Of a DNA stretch of 64,000 nucleotides, positions 12,549-24,120 are shown one piece after another. Origin of the DNA: Takifugu bimaculatus (taxonomy: Eukaryota; Chordata; Actinopteri; Tetraodontiformes; Tetraodontidae); the NCBI GenBank assembly GCA_004026145.2, contig CP034986.1, positions 16,283,304 to 16,347,303 of the forward strand, given 5' to 3'. The notes under the pieces were generated by a model. It saw only the letters and a list, made by a program, of their open reading frames with translations, did no database searches and was not told where the DNA came from. A program made the translations under genes and the position numbers. Position 1 is the stretch's first letter. Each line of letters starts with the position of its first letter.

Positions 12549-12955
12549 GCTGCCAACTGACACACTTTTAATTCATCAGTCGCATGGCGAGCAATGCGGG
12601 GAGCGTGGGAGACGGTCAGAGGGAGAACGGCAAGGATGCAGAGAGAGAAGGAGACTGCGTCTCGGCATCAAAAGTCCGTCTTGGGAGACCGGGGGGAATA
12701 CAATCACTCTTCCATGTGTTTATTGTTGAAGCCAGGCAGCGATACAACAGCACCTATGGTGACCCCCCCAGTTATCCTCATTATAACCTGCTCTTTGGAA
12801 GACACATGCAGGAAGGAGAGGACATCCTGGAAACAGAAATATTTATGGAGATTCCCTTGTCCTGCAGTGTCATAAACTCCTATCATGTATGACCCATGTC
12901 TTTCATTGCATCTGCTAACTTGAGCTGTTAATAAAGGGGCTCATTGGATAAAGAG
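12549..12955 (+). CDS. Unrecognised ORF in a terminal-exon-like context (hypothetical)
   Basis: A pyrimidine-rich acceptor (ttctcttctcccctcccag) ends at 12548. An ATG in good context (gtcgcATGg) opens at 12584 and runs 102 codons to TGA at 12890-12892. AATAAA follows at 12930-12935. Acceptor, ORF, stop and poly(A) signal in about 390 bp resemble a last exon. The protein is hydrophilic at the N-terminus (many Glu, Arg, Gly, Ser), contains DPPSYPHYN, and has no domain I recognise. It could be a lineage-specific gene, the end of a lncRNA, or coincidence. Confidence 0.25.
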
Positions 12956-14798
12956 TGAAATGACCAGCGTGGTGGAATGACTTGGTACCACAAACTCGCT
13001 TGATTTCACTCTGATTAGTTACTGTTTCTAATTTAACGGATCAACTGTTTAAAAGCGTCCCTCACAGTAACCTTTCCGGAGTTTTCCGTCGTCACAGTCA
13101 CCCTAAAAACCTCTACAACTAGCCAAACTTGTGAATGAGAATAGAGGCCAAAACCTACAAAAGCAAACTGAGACCCAAATCTCATAAGATAAAGCAGGTG
13201 TTTCCTGCCATATTTCCAGCTACTCTCTCAGGTGTGAACAAACTAGTGCCATCTAGTGGTGAAAGTGCAAATCGCAGGAACCGAGTTCTCAGTTGGGAAT
13301 CTGTGAATCACTGAAAAAAATGGGAATTTTCCTGTAGACACACTCAGAAGTATTTTACAACCATCTGCTTTTATTTGTGTCCTTTGTGAGCTTCTGTAGG
13401 AACATGGTGGAGCAACATTCTGGCACACATGGAGCGGGACCAGCTCATTCATCTCAATTACACAAATCATTTCAGATAAAACAGAAAACACAATCCTTGA
13501 ATTATGGTGACGGGGACTGAATAGGTCCCTTGTGATGCTAGCATCTTGCTAGTGGGCATTAGCTTGTTACTGCTGCACAGATTATTGATTCTCTCCACAC
13601 CAATCAGAAACTGGGATGGAGAAATGCCTGATTAGAAAAGAGAACGTTTGAAGCACCAGCTCAAACAGATGCCTCATTCCTGACCAGAGGTACCAGCCGT
13701 CGTTGCTAACACTTTAAATCACATCGGCAGCATGTGTGTAAAACCCTCGAATCAGTTTGGAAAGAAATAAAATAAAATAAAACCATAATTGTGATAAATC
13801 TTTCATGGCCTTCTTTTATGTCGGCTCCATAATTCAGCAGTTGTCAGAACAGATGGTGTCGTCGTTAGCAAATGCCAAATCTGTTCAATAAAAACACTGA
13901 ACGCGGGCTGAACTTTTGGTCGAGTAGATGTTGTGGGATATCTGCAGTAGCTCTCCGTAGTTCAAATACCTGATCTCTAGGGGCAGCTGTAGTTCTTCTA
14001 AATATTCAACTCTCACACTTCTTCTCTGATACTAAATTTATCTTGACCTGAGCCTCCTGCTCTCGGGTCAGTGCCAGACATTCCGTTTGTCCTACAGTCA
14101 ACAGGATGGACAACCTCTCATCTTATTTATGCTCTTTTGCTCAGTGTAAATAACGTTTAAATAACATTTCAATGACACATAAAGAATTACGGCAGTGTGA
14201 CAGCGTAACTGTATGTTTCTGCCCCCTGCTGGACAATTCCCGCATATGCACAGAAGACTGCATGGATGCGCCATGCATGCGTGTGTACCACCAGCTCTTA
14301 TTGTACTCAGACGCCCACACACTCGTCTGCAGACAGGGAGAGGCGTGGACGGGTGATTAATGCCCTCCATTTTCACATTTCTTGCTAATTAACAGCTGCT
14401 CGTTGCTCATTCTGACATGTATTTAAAAGAATGGGCCCAGCCGGTGTCAACAGAACCACAACAGCCATAATTATACACATTTATTCATTCTGACTTCTAT
14501 GGTTCGGTTCAGAAAAGAGGCCAATTAGGTGGAGGGAGGATGTTCTTGTTTTCAGTGTTTAGTCTGACTCTTTTCTGCCGTGGAGCCATTGTTGGAGCAG
14601 CAGGTCGCCTGTTTCAACCTGCTAATTGTTCACTGTTGTGTTGGAAGCAGTGTCTTGGATAACATGGTGACTAACACCGACAAATCCCATTTTTTTGTTG
14701 AAATACTTCCCTGAAAAAACACATTTCATAGGATGAAGTTCATTTTGATTTGAAACCTGACTTCTGATCATCTGTGTTTGTCCAACGTTAATCCTAAA

Positions 14799-14799
<1 letters not shown>
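12956..14799. other. Intergenic, no gene seen
   Basis: No exon recognised. It contains one exact CTCF-type motif at 13246, listed separately. Confidence 0.5.
13246..13259 (-). promoter_or_regulatory. CTCF-type motif
   Basis: The minus strand reads CCACTAGATGGCAC, an exact match to the CTCF core consensus CCASYAGRKGGCRS. Occupancy is unknown. Confidence 0.45.

Positions 14800-14870
<71 letters not shown>
14800..14870. repeat. (CA)n microsatellite
   Basis: About 35 uninterrupted CA units. Confidence 0.97.
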
Positions 14871-14873
<3 letters not shown>

Positions 14874-15071
14874 AAGGGTGAATTCACTCCACAGCTCACA
14901 GCAGCTTGGCCATTTAATTGCCACGGACGTCCTGACGGAGCTGTAATACACAATTCCATCGGCGTCCGACAAAACACTCGGCAGCAGTCTGACAGGAAAG
15001 CTTTCACAGAATCACCTCATCTCCTTGAAATGATGTTGCCAAGTAACAATAGCCTGACTATCTGACAGTGA

Positions 15072-15105
15072 GCGTGTATACGCGCGCGCACGCGCGTGTG
15101 CGTGC
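15072..15105. repeat. Alternating purine-pyrimidine tract (Z-DNA-prone)
   Basis: About 34 bp of near-perfect alternation rich in CG dinucleotides, 'gcgtgtatacgcgcgcgc' followed by 'acgcgcgtgtgcgtgc'. Such CG/CA alternation favours Z-DNA under negative supercoiling. Confidence 0.7.
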
Positions 15106-15305
15106 TCTCTGAGAACATCAAGTTCAAATATGACTCTCTTGCAGCTTTAACATAGCTTATATCACAAAGACGGCTACACAAGCCCAGCGATGACAGTTAT
15201 ATATTTAACTGATTAATAAATGAAAAATAATTATCTTAATATTCTTCAGAGGATGAAGTCTCGTCTTGTGTGACTCAACCAGCAGCAGATGGATTTTATT
15301 GACTG

Positions 15306-15319
15306 GCGCCATCTAGTGG
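15306..15319 (-). promoter_or_regulatory. CTCF-type motif
   Basis: The minus strand reads CCACTAGATGGCGC, an exact match to the CTCF core consensus, in the same orientation as the site at 13246 and about 2.1 kb from it. Confidence 0.5.
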
Positions 15320-15960
15320 CCAAAGCCTAGACGCTATAACTGGATCCCGAGCCTTAAGCCCCTCCCCCTTTCCCTCAACGTTGGAGAGCCGACGGTTCCC
15401 TTCGTCACTCACTCCCCTCTCTCACCCTGTGGTGCTTAACTGATCCACGTACTGCACTAATCCCCTTCTTAGTGAATGGGATTAATATTTCATTGAAGAA
15501 GAGCCTCTTATCGATACCTCGCCGCACGTTCGCGCTGTTTCAGGCCGGCTTGGAGCCAATGGTTGAATGCAAGGCCCTGGAAGATTAGTGCTGCCCTCGA
15601 AAACCCCCCGCACTTATTTAACCCAATTTAGATCATGAAAAATGGACGAAAAGCTACAGCAAGTGTTACTAGATGTGTTTTTACGCACAATATATATGCA
15701 AAAATTCAAGTGAATGCTGTACCGACAAATTTATACCCTCTGCTAAAATACCACGTTCGTCTTGCAAAAAGATAAAAAGATGATTTTAAACAGTTGCTGT
15801 GTTTCTTTCAATATAGTTTGTGTCTTTGTGAACCCCCGCGTTTCCCCTTAAAACTTGCAGGAGCCTCTTACAGAGCGTTGATCCAGGATTATCTCAGAGG
15901 CACATGACAGAATAAACGCCTCAATGAGGAGAAAAGATGCCAACCTGCGTTCCTCTCCCT

Positions 15961-15961
<1 letters not shown>
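15320..15961. other. Intergenic, no gene seen
   Basis: GC-rich near 15350-15620, with C-rich patches and several CpGs, then AT-rich. No exon recognised. Confidence 0.45.

Positions 15962-16033
<72 letters not shown>
15962..16033. repeat. (CA)n microsatellite
   Basis: About 36 uninterrupted CA units. Confidence 0.97.
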
Positions 16034-16035
<2 letters not shown>

Positions 16036-16399
16036 GGTTTATGCGCGTTTGCTGCAGGCTGAGACGCCAGCATGAAAATTGGATGCATGCAGTTTATCAA
16101 ATCAGGCCTGAATGATTTCCACAGGGGGTTCATCATATTATTCTGCAGACTTGCGTGGGGGGAAAAAACAAAACAAGAAATGCACCTCTTGAGCTGCAGC
16201 ACAACTTGGACAACAGCAGCAAGCAAGGAACCATCGACTTTTGAAGCAACGATGTCAATAATTGCTAAAGACAATACATTTGATATCAGTAGATAATATT
16301 AATATCTGGGTGCGCAGCTGCCCTTGGCTCCAGCTAGAGACTCATAATCATGGTGTTTAACTGTCAGCATTGACGTCATTGCGTTTCCTCAATCTGTGG

Positions 16400-17094
16400 A
16401 AAGACGCGATCGCGACACTCAACTGTCAAGTTGAGTCAATCAGACTCAAACCGGAAACTTTGTAATACCTTTCAAAATCAATCAAAGCCCTTTTTGAAAA
16501 AGGTAACAACCCACTGACATTAGATTAGAGTAGGTTTGTGTGAATACAGTAAGGACTTTCACTTCGCCAGTATATTCTTTTTGAGGCTTCGGTAATTCTT
16601 CTAATTTATCTAAATTCGAAAAATGCAGTTTTGTTTAAAAATCACTTGGACGACTATAACCGTCAAAACTATAATCTATATCTATAGATTTTTCACATTA
16701 CCTGTTCACTGGATGCAAAATCTGTTGCAATGAAATTCGATGTTTGTTACATTTATTCGAAATTAATTATTCGAGTACTTTTTGACGTACAATGAAATTG
16801 CTAAGCGAATCTCAAAACGTCGATTTCACCCGTGAATTTAAAATATGACCTTTATTGTGAAACACTCGACCGGAAATACTCTTAATCTGCACACCAACTT
16901 CATACTGTGGTTGACAACAACGGTGTTTTCTGAAGCAGACTCTTACGTTATTGCAGCCATTTCTTTCGCTCTCTCTTCCACATTCGCCGGTATTGAAAAA
17001 GAAATTGATCAGGATCGTTGGAGCCGCAACGAGCAAGTTTTTTGTTTTTTTTAAATTCTCGGCTGGCGTTGCCTGCCGGCTGAACATCGTCGGG
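16400..17094 (+). promoter_or_regulatory. ndfip2: ndfip2 upstream region and 5'UTR
   Basis: This is the sequence directly before the ndfip2 ATG. CpG-containing patches occur near 16400 and 16980-17095. No clear TATA box is visible. The frame of the chosen ATG stays open upstream to an ATG at 16951, so an N-terminal extension is formally possible, but the extension does not resemble the mammalian long N-terminus. Confidence 0.4.
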
Positions 17095-19823
17095 ATGGAC
17101 CCATCTAGCCGATACCAAGTGGTGAGTGTCGATCAAAACACCGTATGTGAGCTTGGGCTGACTGAGGCCTAGCCCAAAGACACATTCATTTAATCATGAT
17201 TCATTTAACTTGAATGGAGTGTTTCACATACATACACGAGACGTCTCTGCTCAAGACGTCTCTTAAACATTTATGGCTATTTCGGGTTGTTTTTTCTCGG
17301 AATTGTTACGCACTTCCGCATCTCGGAGGCTAACGTTAGCTTTCCTGTCCAGATGTCATTTCGTAGGCCCGGTTTTCAGGCAAAGTCCAAACAAACAGTT
17401 CCTGATATTTACTTTCTTTTTATTTGCTCCTCTTTGAGTACGATAAGCCACATCCAAGCTGACACGGGAAACCGACCAAATATCCATTGGGCAATCATGT
17501 GGATCTGGTCAGACCCAATAACCTGTTTATTTGAGTCCCATTTCAATCGTTCATGTGTTTCACAGTTTGCTGAGTTCGTCTTTTCAGCCTTACAGTCTGG
17601 TGAATATTACATCTGAAGGCTGCTGTTGTTCTGCTTGATTTATAAGGGAACAATGGCGTGTTTGAGAGCGGTCCGGCCCAGCTGAGATAAAGTCCCCTTT
17701 GTGCTTTGGGTTCCTGCGGTTTTGGGTCTGTGCGACTGATAATCCCACAGGATCCAATGTGAGCCCAAGCTAATCGGAGCTGCTGTGCTTCCAGTTTTTC
17801 AAAGCGCGGGCCTCGAGAAGAATCGACTTTTTTGTTCCCTGCGTCTGGGTGGCGAGAGGTCGACCCTTCTGCTGATCTCTTGGCACATTTTGGCCAATCT
17901 ACTGAAAACAACCCCTTCCTGGTGGCTGTGTTAACATCTTGCGTAACAGCCCGTGAGCGGTTCTGACCTGGCCTCGGCTCATTCAGCCACTCGTGCACAA
18001 ACGGGTCGTCTTGAAGGAGTGAGCCCTGCTCGCCTGTCATTCCTGACATGTGACTGGCATCAGGCGTCACGTCGGCATTTGGTTTAATAAATAATCCCGG
18101 ATGAGACGCCAGACACGAGCGCCTCAGCTGTTGCTGAAGCGGACGCTCGGATCGCTTTTTTACAGAGCCTCCTGTGTTGACACACACACTCACACACACA
18201 CACACGCTCGCTCGCTCTCTTTGCTTACAGTGTCAAAATATTCTGCTGAGGGCAAACAGTGGAGCTCAGACACAGCCCAGCAGAATCCACACGCTCCTGA
18301 CTGCACAGGCCCAGGACAGCACTTTATGGTGCGACGACAGTCGTCTCCGTGGCAACACGCACCCTAAACACGCCAACACATTAAAAAAGAAATGTCGGTG
18401 CATTTTCTGTGCAATCGCAGCGATCCATTTTGCGAGACGCGATAAATGAATGACGCTGACCTTTTCCTAAATGACCTTGTAATCATTCTGGAGTCCTGGA
18501 AACTCGACGCAGGTGTTCAGGAAGTGACACGTGAGCCAGCATTCACGCACAGCAGCTCTTTACCGCTGTATTACTTATTACGGCGAGCAGACGTGCGCTT
18601 TTGCCTGTGCTCTCAGCTGACCCGTTTCCCCCCCCCCCCCCCCCCCCCAGTTGCACAACGAGGACGACTCCTCGGAGGCTTCGTCCAGCGAGCAGCCCTG
18701 CACTTCGTCCCAGGCGGCCACGTCCAACCAGGACCACGGCCAGGCCCAGCCCGGCCCGGCTCCGTCCACCAGCGTCGCCGCGGCGGCGGAGGGGCCGTCG
18801 GGGTCGTGGAGTCAGGGAGAGGGAGAGGTGCCTCCGCCTCCTTATGCGTCCATCGCCCTGGGAGCGGCGGCTGCAGCCCCCGGTGCGTGGAGCACTTTTC
18901 CTTGTGGGGGCCCTCATTCTTGTCCACCCACGTCACCGCGGGGCTGGAAACTTTTTCCTTTCCATTCAAACTGTACTGTTCTCCCGTTGCCAGAGAGTAG
19001 TTTCCAAGGGGACTTCCCAGTGCCTCCACCCTACAGCGTCGCCACCTCGCTGCCCACGTATGACGAGGCGGAGAAGGCCAAAGCCGCCACCTTGGCCGTC
19101 TCCTCTGTGGAGGTGACGCCCCAGGTAAGAACCGCTGGCCTCGTTTCCCGCCCGGTGAATGTCACGGCGGGAACTGACGCATATTCGCTCCCCGTCTCGC
19201 CGCCAGGATGACGAGTTCCCCCCCAGAGACGACTTCAGCGACGCCGACCAGCTTCGAGTCGGCAACGACGGAATCTTCATGCTGGCCTTCTTCAGTAAGT
19301 GTTCCCCACCGGCGTGGAAGGAATTCCGCCGCTGTTGCATTAACGGAGCGTTTATTCCTCCAGTGGCCTTCCTGTTCAACTGGATCGGCTTCTGCCTGTC
19401 CTTCTGTCTGACCAACACCATCGCGGGACGCTACGGCGCCATCTGCGGCTTCGGCCTTTCCCTCATCAAATGGATCCTTATCGTCAGGGTACGTCTGATG
19501 TGGGGAGACATTTTGGAAGCTTTTAGGTTGAAATCCGGTTCTAACTGAGCCTTTCTCCCCTCTTCAACCAGTTTTCCGATTACTTCACCGGCTACTTTAA
19601 CGGGCAGTACTGGCTCTGGTGGATCTTCCTGTTGCTCGGTGAGTGTTGCACCATGAGCGTTGCATTAGCGTCGCTCCTCCAGCGCTGAATAGGCTCTGTC
19701 CCCCCCCCCCCCCCCGCAGGTCTCCTGCTCTTTTTCAGGGGTTTCGTCAACTACCTGAAAGTCCGCAACATGTCGGAGAACATGGCCACCTCTCATCGGA
19801 CGCGCCTCTTCTTCCTCTACTGA
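17095..19823 (+). CDS. ndfip2: NEDD4 family-interacting protein 2, complete, seven coding exons
   Basis: Exons: 17095-17121, 18651-18882, 18994-19124, 19207-19294, 19364-19488, 19572-19638, 19720-19823. All introns are GT-AG, and together they give 257 aa. The protein is an endosomal/Golgi membrane adaptor that recruits and activates NEDD4-family HECT ubiquitin ligases through their WW domains. Visible motifs are PPPY at 71-74, PPPY at 97-100 and LPTY at 106-109, an acidic DDFSDADQLRVGNDG block, then three membrane segments at about 152-176, 181-200 and 214-234, and the C-terminus NMSENMATSHRTRLFFLY. VPPPYSVATSLPTYDEAEKAKA and the tail match NDFIP2 rather than NDFIP1. The start at 17095 gives MDPSSRYQV, matching the RYQV that begins the conserved mammalian region. 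The 80-90 residue N-terminal extension of human NDFIP2 is not seen. Introns 2-6 are only 69-111 bp. Confidence 0.95.
17122..18650 (+). other. ndfip2: ndfip2 intron 1
   Basis: GT at 17122 to AG at 18650, 1,529 bp, by far the longest intron. It carries an unusually long antisense open frame at 17543-18205, a short (CA)n tract near 18179-18206, and a 21-C run at 18628-18648 as its polypyrimidine tract. Confidence 0.9.
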
Positions 19824-21635
19824 AGAGGTAAAACGCTGAAACATCACCAGCGCCAACAGCGACCTGACCATCTGACCCCCCCCCCAGGTCCCCCACACTG
19901 TCTCCATTCCTTTCCTGCTCCAGGTTCCTTCCCTCCCCCACTCGAATGACCCGACCAGTGAAGAGAGGCTGGGAGGGGGGAGGAAATGATGGAAAGAAGT
20001 GGACAGAACGTGGTACCAGTCTTATAAGGCGCCTCTACTTCTGAGCCCCAAACAAGCCTTTGATGATGAAATGGCTCTTTTTGGTTTTCATTTTACTTTG
20101 ATTCAACGCTCTTTCCTGCTTCACCAGCTTTGCCCCCCCACCACCCTCTCCCAAAAAAAACATTAAAGCACAATGAAATCTTCCGAATTTAACATGAAGT
20201 TATTTTAACTTCTAGGTTCGGTTTTTACTCCCCCAACATGAAATGAGCTCCTCACGTCTACGTGTCATAACCTGACCTGTGTTTCTAAACCAAACCTTTA
20301 TTGTTGCTCTCTCCTCGCTGGACTACACGATTCAGGAGTGCAGTTTGCATTCAACAAGAGGATCCGTTCTGATTTTGGGATGTTTTCCAACAGCACTGTT
20401 TGTTTCACTGGCATTTTCTGTTTGAATCAAAGAAAAATGAGATTCCACAGCACATAAATTGCCAAATATTTCTTGCGTATGACATTGTAAGCTAACGATG
20501 CAAGTAATTAGCAAAGGCTAGCCGGACAAAGTCTCTTTTTTTTTTAAGCCATGTGAGAAGTGTCCCAAAGCGAGGGCTGAGCGGGAGGTCGGCGTGGCCT
20601 CCTGCTTTGGTGCTGTGAAATTCTCCATCTTGTCAAATAGCTCGAGTCTTTTTGGGGATAGATGTTGGTGAGTTGAGAACGTGGACGAACAACAGGGAGC
20701 GTGCAGCGGACAGAGTGCAGGTTGTTGAGCGTCAGTCTGAGGAGAATGCAATAAAAACCATCTGAGATGCGAGCGGTTCAGAGGTGCACGTTCAGGGCCG
20801 GCCGGCACACGGAGCTCTGGATTTCCTGACGTAGAGTAGCTCAGCTTTTTAGTTCCTACTGCCTTTTAAATCCTGATTCTGGGGCTGCGGACAACATCAG
20901 CAGATGTCTTCAGTCATGGGGGGCTGTCCTGCGTGGACGGAGGACAAGCCCGAGGTCTGGACCATGGAAACGCAGCCCGACTGGCCAAAAACCAACGATT
21001 TCTCTGGAAATGAAATGTATATACCAGCTTATTCCAATTCCTAATGTTTGCACTTTGAACTTCTGTACAGTATGATTTGCAAATTTGTGGTGGGTTGAGA
21101 GAAGAGGGGGGGGACAAAGTTAGCCATCCCGAGTTTCTAACTGGAATTCTTAATCGTCCCAAAGCGATCGTTTGCCTTTTGCACTTTTTATTTTTCAGAA
21201 CTGATTTGGGTATCGTGTGTGATGTTGGCACCCAGCCGAGCCGACGGCTCAGATATCCCCAGCCTTGATTTTTTAATCTTCTCTTTGCTGCTGTTTTCTC
21301 TTTTTTTTTCCCCCGCTTCCCATCGAAGCCTCAAAGCTACGTCAAAGTCTTAAAGTACAGATCTGCCGCATGATTCATGGCCTGAACACAGGGAGGGGGG
21401 GGACGGGACGGGACGGGAGTCATGGTTGAATAAAATGAACATGTTTGTAAATAATGAAAGAATGCAGCCATAGTTGTTTTTCTTCCTTTTTGTGCAGGAT
21501 CATTCTTGTAACATCTTCTGGAACAGTTGTTATGCATCTATTGTAACTGGAATTAAGATGATCGACGAGGTCTTGCAAAAAAAAAAAAAAAAAAAGAGAA
21601 AAGATTGCCAATAAAGTTAAAAGCCTGTCAGTTTG
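19824..21635 (+). other. ndfip2: ndfip2 3'UTR, with probable 61-bp intron
   Basis: After the TGA at 19821-19823 there is a good donor (gaagag|gtaaaa) at 19828 and a C-rich acceptor ending at 19888, suggesting a 61-bp intron 4 nt after the stop. The remainder runs to AATAAA at 21610-21615, preceded by an A-run at 21577-21595. An earlier ATTAAA near 20162 could give a shorter form. Confidence 0.65.
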
Positions 21636-22064
21636 GATTCCTGCTGTCTTTTTTGACGGAGTTTGTCCCTCATCTGTCTTGTTTGGGCGGTTTGATCACA
21701 AGGACGTGGCGTCTATCTCTGAAAACGTCTGAACGGTTCACTCTTGTGGTTCGGGATGTGGGGATTCAAGGACGCTGGACGGGAGTGAAGACGCGTCACG
21801 ATCACGATAGGCGTCCTCGTCTGACAGACGGAACAAATGGAGCGGCGTGAATTCATTACAGAAGAGTCAAATCAGGACTAGAACCAGCTGCTCAACAAAT
21901 GCCGAGTCGACACAACATGCAGCACAATGAAGCAGTAATAATCCAAATATTTTAAAAAGATAAATAGAATATGATCCACATTTTTGTGGGATTTTCCTAT
22001 TGAGTATTTGAAAACAGGCTGAAATGTTCCAACTCAACCTCCAGTCCTGCGTTTTGCATCACAG

Positions 22065-22078
22065 CCACAAGGTGGCGC
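22065..22078 (+). promoter_or_regulatory. CTCF-type motif, one mismatch
   Basis: The + strand reads CCACAAGGTGGCGC, one mismatch from CCASYAGRKGGCRS. Its orientation is opposite to the two motifs at 13246 and 15306. Confidence 0.35.
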
Positions 22079-22660
22079 CACTTGGCGAAATATGCGACCC
22101 GTTTGGTGAAACTGCTGCCGTTTCACTGCGCTAATGTTTGATTTAATGGCTCACCTGTGCTGCAGGACACACCTGTGACCAGTTCCACTCGGGCTGCTTT
22201 GGTTAAAGCCCAACAGTCACGTGACCTGGACCGAAACGTCCCGAGGAGTCTCTGTTCTCTGCTACTGTACGTCGGTGTCTGTCCCCTCCTCAGGCTACTA
22301 CATCTGCCATCAGATTATTAAGATTTAGGGAACATTAAGCATCTCAAAATGAGCTGGACTGAGAACACTTTGGGATTCTCCCCAAAGAGATGGAGGACGT
22401 GTCCCAAGGAGAAGGAAATCTGCGACTGTTGTCAGATAATAAAGAAAAAGAAGGATGGAGGGATCGGCCAGAGTTTCTAACAAACCCAAACTGAAATGTC
22501 TGATGAAGCTACGAAAAATGTAGTCGAGGCCATTGTCAGGTAAACCAAAACTCCTCTAATGAGCCTGGTTCCTTAGGGCGTATTTCATCAAATATCCTTC
22601 ACCTAGTTCTGTGTTTGTCATTTCAGTTTCCTGCCATTAACATAAAGGCGTTGCAGGGAA

Positions 22661-22830
22661 CATAATCAAGCACGGCTGACGACTACAAGACGCCTTTGTG
22701 TAAATGTGTGCATGTTTGGGTCCGCACAGGCCATTAGCATAACCTATTACGATAATTGCGGTAATTACCTTCGCTCCTTACAAACACTTTGCATCATAAA
22801 AGATGTTTGCGTTGGTTTCTAATCAATGTC
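22661..22830. promoter_or_regulatory. Candidate conserved noncoding element
   Basis: Dense homeodomain-type ATTA/TAAT cores occur: 'gccattagcataacctatt', 'gataattgcggtaattacc' and 'tttctaatcaatg', with balanced composition and no repeat signature. The character is that of deeply conserved vertebrate enhancers, but conservation was not tested. Confidence 0.3.
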
Positions 22831-24120
22831 TGACGGAAAAAGTGCCAACCTTGCCTTCAAAACCCGCCTCTTCAGACTCGGAAGATTGAATGTAATGCCA
22901 GTCAGGCCTCAGGCACTCAGTTAGCATGCTAATTCCAGCTGAAATAACTAAGAACTGTTTAATTTTAGTTTTAATCTGAAATACCAGATATCTGCCATTT
23001 CAAGGGAATTTCTCAGGTTACATCACCTCTACCACAATCATCTCAGATAAAATCCATGCTAGTGTGTATTTTCATAGCCAACATTAACTCTATTATTGGT
23101 TATAAATATCAATTATAGCCATTCATTTCACTTACAATCATAAATACTACGTAGAGGCATCCACAAGATCCTGCCTGTCATACCAGAAGCTACCTCAAGG
23201 AGGCACTAGTTTCTCACATTCCCACGTCAAGGGAACCTGTGAAATCGAAGCTTTCATGCTCCACTACACACCTTGATCCAGATCCAGTCCACCTCAGTGA
23301 GTTCTGCACCTGAAAGTCACCTCCAGACATATTCCATTAAAGCCGTTTCACGGCAGATATATCGGCTCTCTCTGTGTCACCTTCGGTGCAGGATGTTCAC
23401 GCCTCCGCCCCACCCCGCTTCCTGTGGCAGAATCCGCCCTGCCGTGACTGAACACTTGTCACCTTCTTAGATCAGTGTTCTGCAGTCACATCTCGTTGCA
23501 CACCTGCCTCGCGAATGAGTTACCTGTGAAGGGCATCGGTGGTGAACGCGGTCGGCTCTTCGTTCTACCTTTGTGCTCACAGGCTTTTCACGGCCTTGAA
23601 CACAGAAGCTCCAATGAAAAGTCAGAAAGAACCTCATATATACTCTGCCCTACCACAAGAGAGGGAACTTCCATGTCAGGGAGGAACTAAGCACCTTCTA
23701 ACTAAGTACGATCTTCCTGCAGGATCACTTTTTAATTCATACCAGCAAGAAGAATGCTGGTATGTCTTAACCTGGTCATGCTAACCTTAGCTGAAATTCT
23801 GATGCTACAAGTGTTCGCCCGTCTTTGCTTCTGCATATGAATTGTAGATAATTGTATCATCTCTTCATGGGTCTAAAGTGACACTTCTCTGACATCTCCT
23901 TTGATACATGTCCCAGAGGCTGCTGAAACCTTTTTTAACATTGTTGCTAGCTTAAATAATATTACAAGAGTCCACCGTTATTTGTGCAGTGACTACTGGA
24001 ACGGCCGCTTGAAGATCACCCCGGAATTGTTCACCCATTGCTGATATTAGTCTTCTCGTATCGTGAAACCAAATCTGAGCCTTTAAAAAGACCAGAAGAG
24101 AAAGAGAAGCTCACGCTGAA

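Noticed and set aside
22830..22900. LINE-like 3' end text ('ttcaaaacccgcctcttcag')
   Set aside because: Too short and without supporting flanks; could be chance.
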